Shown here one piece after another: positions 22,852 through 32,226 of a stretch of 64,000 bases of DNA. Within the stretch, counting starts at the first letter, position 1, and every line of letters starts with the position of its first letter. The stretch is from Streptosporangium brasiliense (GTDB lineage: Bacteria; Actinomycetota; Actinomycetes; Streptosporangiales; Streptosporangiaceae): assembly GCF_030811595.1 (NCBI RefSeq), contig NZ_JAUSRB010000002.1:3782001-3846000 (forward strand), in the 5' to 3' direction. Both the position numbers and the translations under genes were made by a program. The notes beneath the pieces are model-generated. The model was not told the DNA's origin and made no database searches. It saw only the letters and a program-made list of their open reading frames with translations.

Positions 22852-25473
22852 TCACCGGCCCAGGTCGTCCCACCCCTGGAGCAGGTGGGCCGTGGCCGCC
22901 GCAGGGGCCGTGAACGACCAGCGGCCCGGCGGCAGGTTCAGGGCACAGCCCCCGTCGGCCAGCCTGGTGGTCGGCAACTGCTCGCTGAGGCCCATGAGGA
23001 AGGTGCCGTTGACGGTCATCCCGTCCCACGCGCCGCGCACGGGCAGCACCGCTCGGGCGGTCACGCCCTCCGGGACGGCGAACGTGAACTGGACCCCGTC
23101 GGGCCCGGCCCGCCAGCCCGACTCGACGGTCCCCGACGCGCTCTCGTAGCGGGCGTGCGCCTGGCGCAGCAGCGGGACGGGGCCGGGACGCAGCAGCAGC
23201 TCGCCGAAGCCGCCACCCGTCCCGCGCGGGTCGTCGCCCAGGCCCGCCACGTGCCGGAACAGCCAGTCGCCCACGCAGCCGTAGGCGTAGTGGTTGAAGG
23301 AGTTCATGGCCGGCGTCTGCAGGCCGTGCCGGTGGTGCCAGGCGTCCCAGCGCTCCCACATGGTCGTCGCCCCGGCGCGGAGCTGGTAGCGCCAGGACGG
23401 ATAGCCCTCCTGGTTGAAGATCCGGCACGCCAGGTCGTGGTGGCCGGTCTCCGACAGCACGGGCAGCAGCAGGGGGGTGCCGACGAAGCCCGTCATGAGC
23501 CGGTGCCCGTCGGCGCGGACCAGCTCGGCCAGCGCCTGCGCCGACGCGGCCCGGTCCTCGGGCGGTACCAGGTCCCAGGCGAGGGCGACGGCGTAGCCGG
23601 TCTGCGTCTCGGTGTGCAGCCTCGGCCCGCTGAGGAAGGCCCGCTGGAAGGCGCCCGACACGCGGGTGAACGCCTCGCCGTACTCCGGCGCGTGCGGCTC
23701 GCCGAGCACGTCGGCCACGTGTGCGACCAGGCGGAGGCTGCGGGCGAGGGCGGCGGTGGCGATGAGGCTCTTGGGCGTCTCGACCGTGCCGGGGGCCAGC
23801 CAGTCGCCCAGGGCCCTGCCCGGTCTGATGCCGTCCTCGGTCTGGGCCAGGCAGTAGTCGGCCCACCGCCGCATCGGGTCGTAGGCGCGGAGCAGCGTGC
23901 GGTCGTCGCCGTAGCGCCGCCACAGCAGCCACGGCACCTCGACCAGCGCGTCGGACCACACGGGGGAGTCGTATCCGTACTCGGGCAGGACCGGCGCGAC
24001 ATGCGGGACCGCGCCGTCGGCCCGCTGCCCGTCGATCAGCGTCGTCACCCAACCGGACAGGAACGCCTGCGTGTGCCGCAGGAAGCTGAGCGTCGAGCCG
24101 AACACCGAGATGTCGGCCGTCCAGCCGGTCCGCTCGTCGCGCTGCGGGCAGTCGGTCGGCACGCTCACCAGGTTGCCGTCCGCCGACGCGCCGATGTTGG
24201 CGACGAGCTGCCGTACGGCGGGATCGCTCACGGTCAGCGAGCCGGTGACGGCGAGCGCGGAGGACAGCAGCACCGCCTCCAGGTCGTCCGGTGTCAGCGC
24301 GCCCGGCCAGCCGGTGACCTCCGCGTAGCGGAATCCGTGCAGGGTGAACGCGGGTTCCACGACGTGCGGGCCGGGGCCGAGGACGAACTCGTCACGCTGG
24401 TCCGCGGTGCGCAGGTTGTCGGTGTAGAGCCGCCCGGTCGCGGTCAGCTCCTCCCCGTGCCGCACCACGATCCGTACCGGGCCCGGCGCGTCGACGCGCA
24501 GCCGTACGCGCCCGACGACGTTCCGCCCGAAGTCGGCCACCTGGACGCCCGGCGCGGGTTCGGTCACGGACACGGCGGGCACCGTACCGATCACCCGCAC
24601 CGGGGGAGCGGGGTCGGCCTCCACCAGGATCTCCGGGGCGGCCGTCGTCCCGGCGGGTCCGACCTGCGGGGAAGGGGCCTGGACGGTCTCGCCCATCACC
24701 AGGTCGGCGCGCGGGCGGCCGAGATCCCGCCGGGTCCAGGCCGCGTCCGTGGCGAGCACGCGGCGGACCCCGTCGTCGTCCCGCACGAGCACCTGGGCGC
24801 TGGCGGCGGGCCGGTCGCCGTAGCGACGCGGGCCTCCGCCGGCGACGTGACCCGCGTACCAGCCGGGAGCGAGCCACAGCTCCAGCTCGTTCCCGCCGGG
24901 TACGAGCAGCTCCGTGAGCTCCAGCAGCCGATAGCGCGTCCGGTGGCCGTAGTCGGTCCAGCCGGGGGCCAGCTCCTCCTCGCCCAGCCGTACCCCGTTG
25001 AGCAGCGCCCGGTAGACGCCCAGCGCGGTGGCGGCCAGCCAGGCGCGCCCGGGAGCGGGGCGCCACGTGAACGACCCGCGCAGGCTCACCGCAGCCTGAG
25101 GGTCGCCCGCCAGCCAGGGGGCGTCCCACTCACCGCGCGCCCGCAGGCCCGTGGTGAACGCGCCGGTCGCGTGCCCTTCCACACTCCACGTGTACGGCGT
25201 CAGCGGCGCCAGCCGCTCACCCGGCACGTCTACGACGTGCGATCCGGCGGGCACGGACGACCGCCACACCTCGCGCCCGTCCGAGGACACCACCACGGTG
25301 GCCTCCCCGAGCAGCCGGGCGTCCCACGACAGCCGGGGTGACGGCTCGTCCACGCCCACCGGATCCGCCAGACCGCACGTCAGGCCCGCCCGTGGACCGG
25401 GCGGGGCCGAACGGATGAACGGCGTCTGCGCGCCCGAGACCTGCACTTCGAGCACCCCCGAATCCCGGTTCAC
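22852..25473 (-). CDS. Glycoside hydrolase family 78 alpha-L-rhamnosidase
   Basis: 873 residues with no signal peptide. N-terminal Bac_rhamnosid-type Ig-like region (GLADPVGVDEPSPRLSWD), then the carbohydrate-binding module around RYRLLELTELLVPGGNELELWL. The catalytic (alpha/alpha)6 domain carries the hallmark PTDCPQRDERTGWTAD, and the sheet domain is C-terminal. It hydrolyses terminal alpha-L-rhamnosides, here in the cytosol after import. The start is GTG 25473, which overlaps the serine hydrolase stop as GTGA; the frame is open much further upstream, but that is the shadow of the neighbouring gene. Confidence 0.92.
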   Translation of the reverse strand: MNRDSGVLEVQVSGAQTPFIRSAPPGPRAGLTCGLADPVGVDEPSPRLSWDARLLGEATVVVSSDGREVWRSSVPAGSHVVDVPGERLAPLTPYTWSVEGHATGAFTTGLRARGEWDAPWLAGDPQAAVSLRGSFTWRPAPGRAWLAATALGVYRALLNGVRLGEEELAPGWTDYGHRTRYRLLELTELLVPGGNELELWLAPGWYAGHVAGGGPRRYGDRPAASAQVLVRDDDGVRRVLATDAAWTRRDLGRPRADLVMGETVQAPSPQVGPAGTTAAPEILVEADPAPPVRVIGTVPAVSVTEPAPGVQVADFGRNVVGRVRLRVDAPGPVRIVVRHGEELTATGRLYTDNLRTADQRDEFVLGPGPHVVEPAFTLHGFRYAEVTGWPGALTPDDLEAVLLSSALAVTGSLTVSDPAVRQLVANIGASADGNLVSVPTDCPQRDERTGWTADISVFGSTLSFLRHTQAFLSGWVTTLIDGQRADGAVPHVAPVLPEYGYDSPVWSDALVEVPWLLWRRYGDDRTLLRAYDPMRRWADYCLAQTEDGIRPGRALGDWLAPGTVETPKSLIATAALARSLRLVAHVADVLGEPHAPEYGEAFTRVSGAFQRAFLSGPRLHTETQTGYAVALAWDLVPPEDRAASAQALAELVRADGHRLMTGFVGTPLLLPVLSETGHHDLACRIFNQEGYPSWRYQLRAGATTMWERWDAWHHRHGLQTPAMNSFNHYAYGCVGDWLFRHVAGLGDDPRGTGGGFGELLLRPGPVPLLRQAHARYESASGTVESGWRAGPDGVQFTFAVPEGVTARAVLPVRGAWDGMTVNGTFLMGLSEQLPTTRLADGGCALNLPPGRWSFTAPAAATAHLLQGWDDLGR

Positions 25474-26459
25474 GCATCGAGCCCGGTGGTGAAGGCGTTG
25501 TGCAGACCGTCGACGTCGACGCCGGACAGGCTCGGCGCCATCACGTTGATCAGCAGCACGAAGCACGCGTCCTGCTCCGGGTACATCCACCACTGGCACC
25601 CCGAGGCGCCGCCGTGCCCGTACAGCCGCCGGTCGAGCAGCCCGGGAGCCGAGTGGCGCAGGTTCCAGGTGAGGCCCCAGTCCTGCCCGGCGTTGACCGG
25701 GTCGGGCTGCAGCTTGACCAGGCCCGTCGTCTGCGGGGTCGTCATGGCTGCCAGGGTGGTCGGGTGGATCAGCTCGCGGTCGCCGCGCAGCAGCGCCCCG
25801 CCCAGCGCCAGGAGGTCCTCGGCGCGGGAGAACAGCGCCCCCGCCGGGTGGCGGAGCCGTACGAACTTGTCGAAGTCGAAGCCGGGCCCGAGCAGTTCGA
25901 GGTGGTGGACCTCGGCCGCGTCGCACGCCGGGTCGAACGTGATCCGCCCGCCGCCCGGCACCAGCGTGTTCAGGTCGGAGTCGATCACGTCGGCCACGTC
26001 GCGGCCCGTGACGTCGCGGACCATCTCCGCGATCCCGGTGAAGGCCAGGTTGGAGTACTGGCTGAGCGTGCCCGCCTCGAACATCGACGGCGCGGTGACG
26101 AGGTGCTCCAGCAGGTCGTCGGGCGTGAGCGTCTGCTCGGCGATGCCGCTGGTGTGGGTCAGCAGGTGCCAGAGCGTCACGTCGGGCCGGGCGAAGTTCG
26201 GCAGCACGTCCCGCAGCGGGCGGCGCAGCGACAGCAGCCCGCGCTCGACCTGGCGCAGGGCGGCCAGGCCCACCAGCGGCTTGGTCACCGAGAACAGCGC
26301 GAAGTGGTCCTCGGTCCTGGTCGCGCGGCCGTCGTGCTCGCCGAACGCCTCCAGCACCTGGATCCCGTCGGAGGTGGCGGCGCCGAACACCGCGCACGGC
26401 AGCCGCCCCTCCTTGATCTCGCGCCTGACCCAGTCGAGCGCGATGTCGTGAGTGGTCAT
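25470..26459 (-). CDS. Serine hydrolase of the beta-lactamase/class C esterase family
   Basis: 329 residues. The class C-type motifs are present: SxxK as FSVTKPLVG near residue 58, YxN as SQYSNLAF near 140, and HGG as YGHGGASGC near 285. Without a signal peptide it is likely cytosolic and probably an esterase or peptidase-type acyl hydrolase instead of an antibiotic resistance enzyme. It lies between the importer permease and the rhamnosidase with 4-base overlaps on both sides. It may therefore deacylate the imported glycoside before or after rhamnose removal. Confidence 0.85.
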   Translation of the reverse strand: MTTHDIALDWVRREIKEGRLPCAVFGAATSDGIQVLEAFGEHDGRATRTEDHFALFSVTKPLVGLAALRQVERGLLSLRRPLRDVLPNFARPDVTLWHLLTHTSGIAEQTLTPDDLLEHLVTAPSMFEAGTLSQYSNLAFTGIAEMVRDVTGRDVADVIDSDLNTLVPGGGRITFDPACDAAEVHHLELLGPGFDFDKFVRLRHPAGALFSRAEDLLALGGALLRGDRELIHPTTLAAMTTPQTTGLVKLQPDPVNAGQDWGLTWNLRHSAPGLLDRRLYGHGGASGCQWWMYPEQDACFVLLINVMAPSLSGVDVDGLHNAFTTGLDA

Positions 26460-27274
26460 CCTTTGAGTGCACCTTCCGTGAGGCCGGCCAGGACGCGCTT
26501 CTGCGCGACGACGTACACCGCCACGAGGGGCAGCGTGGTGAGCAGGACGTGGGCGAAGACGAGGTTCCAGTTCAGGCTCTGCAGGGTGCCGGAGGCGAAC
26601 TGGAACAGGCTCAGCGGCAGCGTGGCGTTCGCGCTGCCCTGGAGCAGGAAGAGGGCGAAGAAGAAGTCGTTCCAGACGTTGATGATCAGGATCACGCCGC
26701 CGACGAACAGCACCGGCCGCAGCAGGGGCAGCAGGATGCGGACGAAGACCTGCGGGCGGGAGGCGCCGTCGATGGCGGCGGCGTCCTCCAGGTCGCGGGG
26801 GAACGCCCGGACGAATCCGGTCGCCAGGAAGATCACGATGCCCAGGCGGCAGCCGGTCATCGTCAGCACGTAGCCGAGCGAGCCGCCGTCCAGCGACAGG
26901 GCGCGCAGCAGGTAGACGGTCGGGATGATCGACGGCGGCAGCAGGATCGACAGCCCCATCACGAAGTAGGCCGCCTGCAGCCACCGCGACCGGCTGCGCC
27001 CGAACGCCCACGCCGCCGCCGCGCCGAGGAGCACCACGGCGACCACGATCGGCACGGTCACCTTGAGGCTGTTGACCAGCCCCGTCAGGTAGCCGCCCCG
27101 GTCGAGCACGATGCCGTAGTTCTCGGCGATCGCCCACGTCCTGGGCAGGCCGAGGCCCAGCTCGGCGGCCTCGCCCGCGGGTTTGAACGAGTTGACGACC
27201 ACGAGCCAGACGGGCACGAGCACCCACGGGATCGCGAAGAGCGTCAGCGCCGTGTACTTGAGGACCGCTCTCAT
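26456..27274 (-). CDS. Sugar ABC importer permease (MalG-like)
   Basis: 272 residues with six membrane spans and the EAA loop LEDAAAIDGASRPQVFVRILLPLLRP that contacts the ATPase. Second permease of the cluster 1 importer. No ATPase gene is nearby; such systems commonly share a MsiK-like ATPase encoded elsewhere. ATGA overlaps occur at both ends. Confidence 0.9.
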   Translation of the reverse strand: MRAVLKYTALTLFAIPWVLVPVWLVVVNSFKPAGEAAELGLGLPRTWAIAENYGIVLDRGGYLTGLVNSLKVTVPIVVAVVLLGAAAAWAFGRSRSRWLQAAYFVMGLSILLPPSIIPTVYLLRALSLDGGSLGYVLTMTGCRLGIVIFLATGFVRAFPRDLEDAAAIDGASRPQVFVRILLPLLRPVLFVGGVILIINVWNDFFFALFLLQGSANATLPLSLFQFASGTLQSLNWNLVFAHVLLTTLPLVAVYVVAQKRVLAGLTEGALKG

Positions 27275-28125
27275 CCCGTCACCTCCCTGCGCCGCAGCCA
27301 CCACACGAGGGGCACGGCGGTGGCGATCACCAGCAGCGTCACGGTGAACCCCAGCGCGCTGGCGGAGCCGAAGAAGCCCTGCCCCCACTGCTGGCGCATC
27401 ACCACGTTCAGGGCCCGCGTGTGGTCGCCGGGCCCGCCGCCGGTGGTGGCGGCGATCACGTCGTACGCGCTGAGCGCGCCCACCAGCGTGACCGCCACGT
27501 TGAAGGTCAGCGCCGGGGCGAGCATCGGGAACACCACCCGCCGCAGCCGGGTCCACGGCCCGGCCCCGTCGACGGTCGCCGACTCCAGCAGCGCCTTCGG
27601 GATGGAGTTGAGGCCCGCGATGTAGACGAGGGTGATCAGCCCGCTCCACTTCCACGCGTCGATGAACGCGACCACCACCAGCGCGGTGGACGGTTCGCCC
27701 AGCCACGCCCACTCGATGCCGAGGAAGGAGTTGACCGCCCCGTCGGGGGCGAGCAGCCCGCGCCAGATGTATCCGGCGGCCAGCGGCGAGATGAGCGTCG
27801 GCAGGAAGAACGCCGAGCGGAAGACGGTGTTGATCCCGCTGGTCCGCTGGAGGGCCAGGGCCAGCGAGAGGCTGACCGTGTTCTGGATCGCCATGCACAG
27901 GATCGCGTACAGCACGGTCACGGTGACCGCGTTGGCCAGCAGGTCCTGGTCGATCAGCGTGCGGACGTTCTCCAGCCCGTTCCAGGTGATCTCGGCCCGG
28001 AAGCTCGTCCAGGAGGAGAACGCGAACCGGACGTTGAGCAGGAACGGGGCGACGAAGAAGACCGTGACCAGCACGATCGCGGGCAGTGCCCACGGCAGCC
28101 AGGCCGCCCTGTTCCGCATCACCAT
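27271..28125 (-). CDS. Sugar ABC importer permease (MalF-like)
   Basis: 284 residues starting at ATG 28125, or 282 from ATG 28119, which overlaps the binding-protein stop as TGATG. Six spans, with the EAA-type loop around IPKALLESATVDGAGPWTRLRRVVFPMLAP. It forms the importer channel with the MalG-like protein. The context shows the substrate is probably a rhamnose-containing glycoside. Confidence 0.9.
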   Translation of the reverse strand: MVMRNRAAWLPWALPAIVLVTVFFVAPFLLNVRFAFSSWTSFRAEITWNGLENVRTLIDQDLLANAVTVTVLYAILCMAIQNTVSLSLALALQRTSGINTVFRSAFFLPTLISPLAAGYIWRGLLAPDGAVNSFLGIEWAWLGEPSTALVVVAFIDAWKWSGLITLVYIAGLNSIPKALLESATVDGAGPWTRLRRVVFPMLAPALTFNVAVTLVGALSAYDVIAATTGGGPGDHTRALNVVMRQQWGQGFFGSASALGFTVTLLVIATAVPLVWWLRRREVTG

Positions 28126-29426
28126 CCGGGCAGTCCTGCCGCCTTGGCCGCCTGCTCGACCTGGCCCTGGAGCTGGGTCGCCGCCTTCTGCGGATCCTTC
28201 TGCCCGGCGATCAGCTCGGACATGAGCTGGGCCAGCCCGCCCATGCCGGGGATGTCGGAGTTGAAGGCGATGACCGCGCCGGTGTCGTACGCCTTCTTGA
28301 CGTCCTGCAGCACGGACGAGACGCCCTGCGGGTCGGGCACGTCCTTGAACACGGGGAAGGTCTTGGACGCGGCGACGTACTCGGCGTAGGCCGGGCCGGT
28401 CATGAAGCGCACGAAGTCGAGCGACGCCTTCTCCCGCGCCGCGTCACCGGTCTTGGGTAGGTAGAACGTGCCGATCGGGCCGGGCGCGTAGGTCACGAGC
28501 GGCTTGTCGCTCGACAGGCCGACGAAGCCGACGGACTCGTCGACGGTCTTCTGGTCGCCGCCCGCGGCCGCGAGGAGGGCCGGGAGCATGTCGGAGTGCT
28601 GGGCGACCATGGCGGCCTCGCCGGTCACGAGGGCCTTCATGGAGTCCTCGAACTTGGCGGTGACGATGTCCTTGTTGAAGCAGCCGTCGGTCTTCAGCTT
28701 GGCGTAGGCGGTCAGGCCGGAGACGAAGGGCGAGCCGGCGTCGGCCAGCGTGCTGCTGTGGCCCGCGATGGCCTTGCCGTACGCGTTGGACTGGTTGGCG
28801 CCTGCCAGGTAGAGGATGGGCAGGATCTGCACCGGCCAGATCGACCCGCCCGACTCGAAGACCGGCGTGACCCCGGCGGCCTTGAGCTTGGGGCAGGCGG
28901 CGGCGAGCTCGGCGAAGTTCGTGGGCGGGGTCAGCCCGGCCTTGGTGAAGACCTTCTTGTTGTAGTAGAGGCCGAAGACCTGGGGGAAGCCGGTGATGGC
29001 GGCGTAGACCTTGCCGTTGACGGACCCGGCGGCCTGGTAGAGGTCGCCGGACCTGGCGATGTACGCCTCGCCTGTCAGGTCGCGCAGGTTCTCGGCCGGG
29101 TTGAGGGCGAGCAGGCCGCTCACCGTCGCGTGGTACTCCAGGATGTCCGGGCGGTCGCCGGTGGCCCACTTGGTCTGGGTGGTGTCCTCGAAGCCGTCGG
29201 ACGGGATCGACACGAGCTCGATCTTGTGGCCGGACTGCTTCTCGAACTTCTTGTACATCTCCAGTAGCGGTGCCGGGTCCGCGCTGTTGTGCCAGAGGGT
29301 CAGTTTCACCTGACCGGTCCCCTCCGGGGCGGACGACCCGCAGCCGGAGAGGGACAGGGCGAGGACGGCGCCGAGCGCCGCGCCGAGCGGACGAGATGGT
29401 GCTCTCACGCCCGTGCTCCTGTTCAT
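28119..29426 (-). CDS. Sugar-binding lipoprotein of the importer
   Basis: 435 residues of the extracellular solute-binding protein family 1. Signal peptide with lipobox LSGC (Cys near residue 29). The mature start GQVKLTLWHNSADPAPLLEM is characteristic of sugar-binding proteins. It delivers an oligosaccharide or glycoside to the 26456-28125 permeases. First gene of the five-gene minus operon that ends with the rhamnosidase. A perfect palindromic operator (29442-29455) lies 16 bases before the start. Confidence 0.9.
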   Translation of the reverse strand: MNRSTGVRAPSRPLGAALGAVLALSLSGCGSSAPEGTGQVKLTLWHNSADPAPLLEMYKKFEKQSGHKIELVSIPSDGFEDTTQTKWATGDRPDILEYHATVSGLLALNPAENLRDLTGEAYIARSGDLYQAAGSVNGKVYAAITGFPQVFGLYYNKKVFTKAGLTPPTNFAELAAACPKLKAAGVTPVFESGGSIWPVQILPILYLAGANQSNAYGKAIAGHSSTLADAGSPFVSGLTAYAKLKTDGCFNKDIVTAKFEDSMKALVTGEAAMVAQHSDMLPALLAAAGGDQKTVDESVGFVGLSSDKPLVTYAPGPIGTFYLPKTGDAAREKASLDFVRFMTGPAYAEYVAASKTFPVFKDVPDPQGVSSVLQDVKKAYDTGAVIAFNSDIPGMGGLAQLMSELIAGQKDPQKAATQLQGQVEQAAKAAGLPGW

Positions 29427-29441
29427 GTGGGGGAGAATTGT

Positions 29442-29455
29442 GTAGAACGTTCTAC
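29442..29455. promoter_or_regulatory. Operator O1 for the LacI-family regulator
   Basis: GTAGAACGTTCTAC is a perfect 14-bp palindrome with the central CG typical of LacI-family operators. It sits just upstream of the sugar-binding lipoprotein start, where it would repress the whole import/rhamnosidase operon. A related site lies 76 bases further right. Confidence 0.82.
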
Positions 29456-29530
29456 GGCAAGGTAGAAACGCCCGTCAAGGGGTGGACCTGAGGAGCGGTA
29501 GCGGGCTAGCCTCTGCTCTCAGCAAAGTGT

Positions 29531-29544
29531 GTAGTTCGTTCTAC
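29531..29544. promoter_or_regulatory. Operator O2 for the LacI-family regulator
   Basis: GTAGTTCGTTCTAC matches O1 except for two bases in the left half. It lies 22 bases before the LacI gene start, so the regulator probably represses itself as well. The two operators in the 139-bp divergent region could also support looping. Confidence 0.75.
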
Positions 29545-29565
29545 GAGAACCCAAAAGGATGGCGT

Positions 29566-30576
29566 GTGACGAGCGGACGGGTGACGATCGCCGATGTGGC
29601 CAGGCGGGCCGGGGTCTCCACGGCCGCCGTGTCCAAGGTGGTGCGCGGGGCCTACGGCGTGAGCGCGGAGATGCAGGCCAAGGTGACGCAGGCCATCGAC
29701 GAGCTGGGCTACCGCCCGCACGCCGCGGCCCGCGCCCTGCGCGGACGCACCTACACCCTCGGCGTCATGCTCTCGGACACCCGCAACCCGTTCTTCCCCG
29801 ACATCATCGAGGGCGTCACCGGCCGGCTGGGCGACACCGAGTACCAGGTGCTGCTCGGACCCGGCGGGATCGAGCCCAAGACCCAGGCCAGGATGACCGA
29901 CGCCATGATCGACCGGAGCATGGACGGGCTCATCCTGATCTCGCCGGTCATGACGGACGCCGAACTCGCCGCCATCGCGACGGCCACCCCGGTCGTCGTG
30001 GTGGGCAGGCACGGCGGCGCCGCGGCCTACGACTCGGTCGTCGACGACGACGTGATGGGGGCGCGACTGGTGGTCGACCACCTGGTCGGGCTCGGGCACA
30101 CCCGCATCACGCACATCACCCACCTGGAGCGGGCCCGCGCCCAGGGGCTGCCGCACATGGTGCGCGCCGAAGGCTACCGCCAGGCGATGCGCGCCCACGG
30201 ACTCGCCGACGACGTGCTGGCCACCTCCTTCACCGAGGAGGGCGGCTTCGAGGGCGCGCGGGAACTGCTCGCGCGCGACGACCGGCCCACCGCGATCTTC
30301 GCCGGGGCCGACATCGCGGCGCTCGGCGTGCTGCGCGCCGCCGACGAGGCGGGCCTGTCGGTGCCGGAGGACCTCTCCGTCGCCGGATACGACAACATCG
30401 GCATCGCCTCGCTCAAACGCATCTCGCTCACCAGCGTCGACCAGGACGGGCAGGTGATCGGGGCGACCGCCGCGCGCCTGCTCGTCGAACGCATCGAGGG
30501 CCGCTCACGGTCGGTGACCTCGTCGGTGTCGCCCACGCTGATCGTCCGCGGAACCACAGGACCGCCTCGCCTCTGA
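29566..30576 (+). CDS. LacI-family transcriptional regulator
   Basis: 336 residues. N-terminal helix-turn-helix VTIADVARRAGVSTAAVSKVVRG, then a periplasmic-binding-protein-like ligand domain (TYTLGVMLSDTRNPFFPDIIEGV; later FAGADIAALGVLRAADEAGLSVPEDLSVAGYDN). The start is GTG 29566, with AAAAGGA 6-12 bases upstream. It should bind the two GTAGAAC-type palindromes in the divergent promoter region and release them on binding a sugar effector, controlling the rhamnosidase operon and itself. Confidence 0.92.
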   Translation: MTSGRVTIADVARRAGVSTAAVSKVVRGAYGVSAEMQAKVTQAIDELGYRPHAAARALRGRTYTLGVMLSDTRNPFFPDIIEGVTGRLGDTEYQVLLGPGGIEPKTQARMTDAMIDRSMDGLILISPVMTDAELAAIATATPVVVVGRHGGAAAYDSVVDDDVMGARLVVDHLVGLGHTRITHITHLERARAQGLPHMVRAEGYRQAMRAHGLADDVLATSFTEEGGFEGARELLARDDRPTAIFAGADIAALGVLRAADEAGLSVPEDLSVAGYDNIGIASLKRISLTSVDQDGQVIGATAARLLVERIEGRSRSVTSSVSPTLIVRGTTGPPRL

Positions 30577-30645
30577 GAACCAACCGCACGTCGGGGGACT
30601 GTCGCGGACCACGCATTAAAACGATTCGATGGAAGGACCCCCTAC

Positions 30646-32226
30646 GTGAGACGACTCACTCTCCTCGCCCTTCTCCTCCCGCTGGTCGCGCCCGCGCAAC
30701 CGGCCCTCGCCCAGACGGCCGCCCTGACCTGCCCGGTCAGGGTCGACCCCGCCGCGTTCGCCTCCGAGGCCCGCCTGAGCGCCCTGGCCGAGCGGCAGGA
30801 GACGTTCGGCCCCAGGCCGACCGGCTCCACCGCGCACGCCGACTACGTCGACTGGCTGGAGGACGAGATGGCGGCCATCCCCGGCCTCCAGTTCTCCTCC
30901 CTGCCCTACGCCATCGACCGCTGGGACAGCCTCGGCACCGGCCTGACCGTCGGCGGTACGGCCGTGCAGGTCGCGGCCCCCGTGCCGTTCTCCTCCTCCA
31001 CCGGCGCGGGCGGCGTCTCGGCGCCGCTCGTCCACCTGGCGGCAGGGACGAACATCACCGCGGCCAACGCCGCCGGGAAGATCGTCGTCAGGGACCTGCC
31101 GTGGACCAACGTGCCCAACCTGCTGTTCTATCCGCTCGGCCTCGGCTACTCCATGTACGACCCGGGCCTCACGATCAACATGCTCGGCTCGGAGTCGATG
31201 GAGGCCCCGGCCGCGGCCGACGCCGACCTCAAGGCGGCCGCCGCCGCGGGCGCGGTGGGCGTGATCGAGGTCAGCCAGCTCCCGCACGCCCAGATCCAGG
31301 GCATGTACGCGCCCTACGAGGGCCTGCCGTACGGCGTGCCGGGCGCGTACGTCGGCGCCGACCAGGGCAAGCAGATCAAGGACGCGCTGGCCGCCGGGCA
31401 GCCGGTCCAGGCCGCGCTGACCGTGAACGCCGCCTGGACGCCGACGACGACCCGCACCCTGCTCGCGACGCTTCCCGGCGGGAGCGCCCAGAAGATCGTC
31501 GTGGAGAGCCACACCGACGGCATGAGCCCGGTGTGGGACAACGGCCCGCTCACCATGATCGAGATGGCCCGCTACCTGTCGTCGCTACCGGTGGAGTGCC
31601 GTCCGCGCACCGTGCAGTTCGCGTTCGTGACCGGCCACCTCTACCAGCACCTGACCGGCCCCGACGTCCGTGAGGGCGGCGCGGGTCAGCTCGCCGCCCA
31701 GCTCGACGCCGAGTACGACCAGGGCAAGGTCTCCTCCGTCGTCGTGCTCGAACACCTCGGCGCCAAGCGCTACGACGCGGTCGCCAGGCCGAACGGCCTG
31801 CCGGGCAAGCAGCTCGTCGCCAGCCCCACCCTCACCGAACTGCTGCTGGTCCCGGTCAGCGAGAGCACGCCGCTGCGCGAACTCGTCAAGGGCCACATCG
31901 AGTACTGGGACGTGAGGCGTACCGCGATCCTCAAGGGCCTGTCGGCGGCCGACCTCGCCACGGTGCCGCGCCACTGCAGCTTCGGTGGCGAGGGCACGCC
32001 GTACAACCAGCACCTGCTGCCCGTCATCGCGCCCATCGCCGCGCCCAAGACGCTGTTCTCGCCGCAGTTCGGCACCGAGGCGATCGACCTGCCGGCGATG
32101 CGCAAGGCGTCGCTCGCCTTCACCGACGTCGTGCTCGACCTCGGCCCGATGGCCCAGTCGGCCGTCGCGGGCGACGTGACCGCCATGCGTCAGCAGCGCG
32201 CCTCCGGCACGCCGGGGTGCGCGTGA
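30646..32226 (+). CDS. Secreted M28-like peptidase-family protein with altered active site
   Basis: 526 residues with a signal peptide (ending ALAQ). A PA-like insert around residues 100-260 is followed by an M28-type metal site: VVESHTDGMSPVWDNGPLTM supplies the His-x-Asp and Asp ligands. At the place where M28 enzymes have the catalytic/ligand Glu-Glu, the sequence is FAFVTGHLYQHL, with Gly-His instead. It may therefore not be a normal aminopeptidase. A paralogue with the same change lies at 38657. GGAAGGA (30630-30636) precedes GTG 30646. Confidence 0.72.
   Translation: MRRLTLLALLLPLVAPAQPALAQTAALTCPVRVDPAAFASEARLSALAERQETFGPRPTGSTAHADYVDWLEDEMAAIPGLQFSSLPYAIDRWDSLGTGLTVGGTAVQVAAPVPFSSSTGAGGVSAPLVHLAAGTNITAANAAGKIVVRDLPWTNVPNLLFYPLGLGYSMYDPGLTINMLGSESMEAPAAADADLKAAAAAGAVGVIEVSQLPHAQIQGMYAPYEGLPYGVPGAYVGADQGKQIKDALAAGQPVQAALTVNAAWTPTTTRTLLATLPGGSAQKIVVESHTDGMSPVWDNGPLTMIEMARYLSSLPVECRPRTVQFAFVTGHLYQHLTGPDVREGGAGQLAAQLDAEYDQGKVSSVVVLEHLGAKRYDAVARPNGLPGKQLVASPTLTELLLVPVSESTPLRELVKGHIEYWDVRRTAILKGLSAADLATVPRHCSFGGEGTPYNQHLLPVIAPIAAPKTLFSPQFGTEAIDLPAMRKASLAFTDVVLDLGPMAQSAVAGDVTAMRQQRASGTPGCA

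Noticed and set aside
22825..25341. 838-codon plus-strand open frame opposite the rhamnosidase
   Set aside because: Composition is the Arg/Gly/Gln-rich type produced by reading a high-GC gene backwards. The minus strand has clear GH78 motifs throughout.
22852..26472. 1206-codon minus-strand frame that looks like a hydrolase-rhamnosidase fusion
   Set aside because: The first third is the wrong-frame shadow of the serine hydrolase gene. The true rhamnosidase start is GTG 25473, which overlaps the hydrolase stop.
30612..30630. TTAAAACGATTCGAT before the secreted M28-like gene as a third LacI operator
   Set aside because: It lacks the palindromic symmetry and the GTAGAAC half-site shared by the two real operators.
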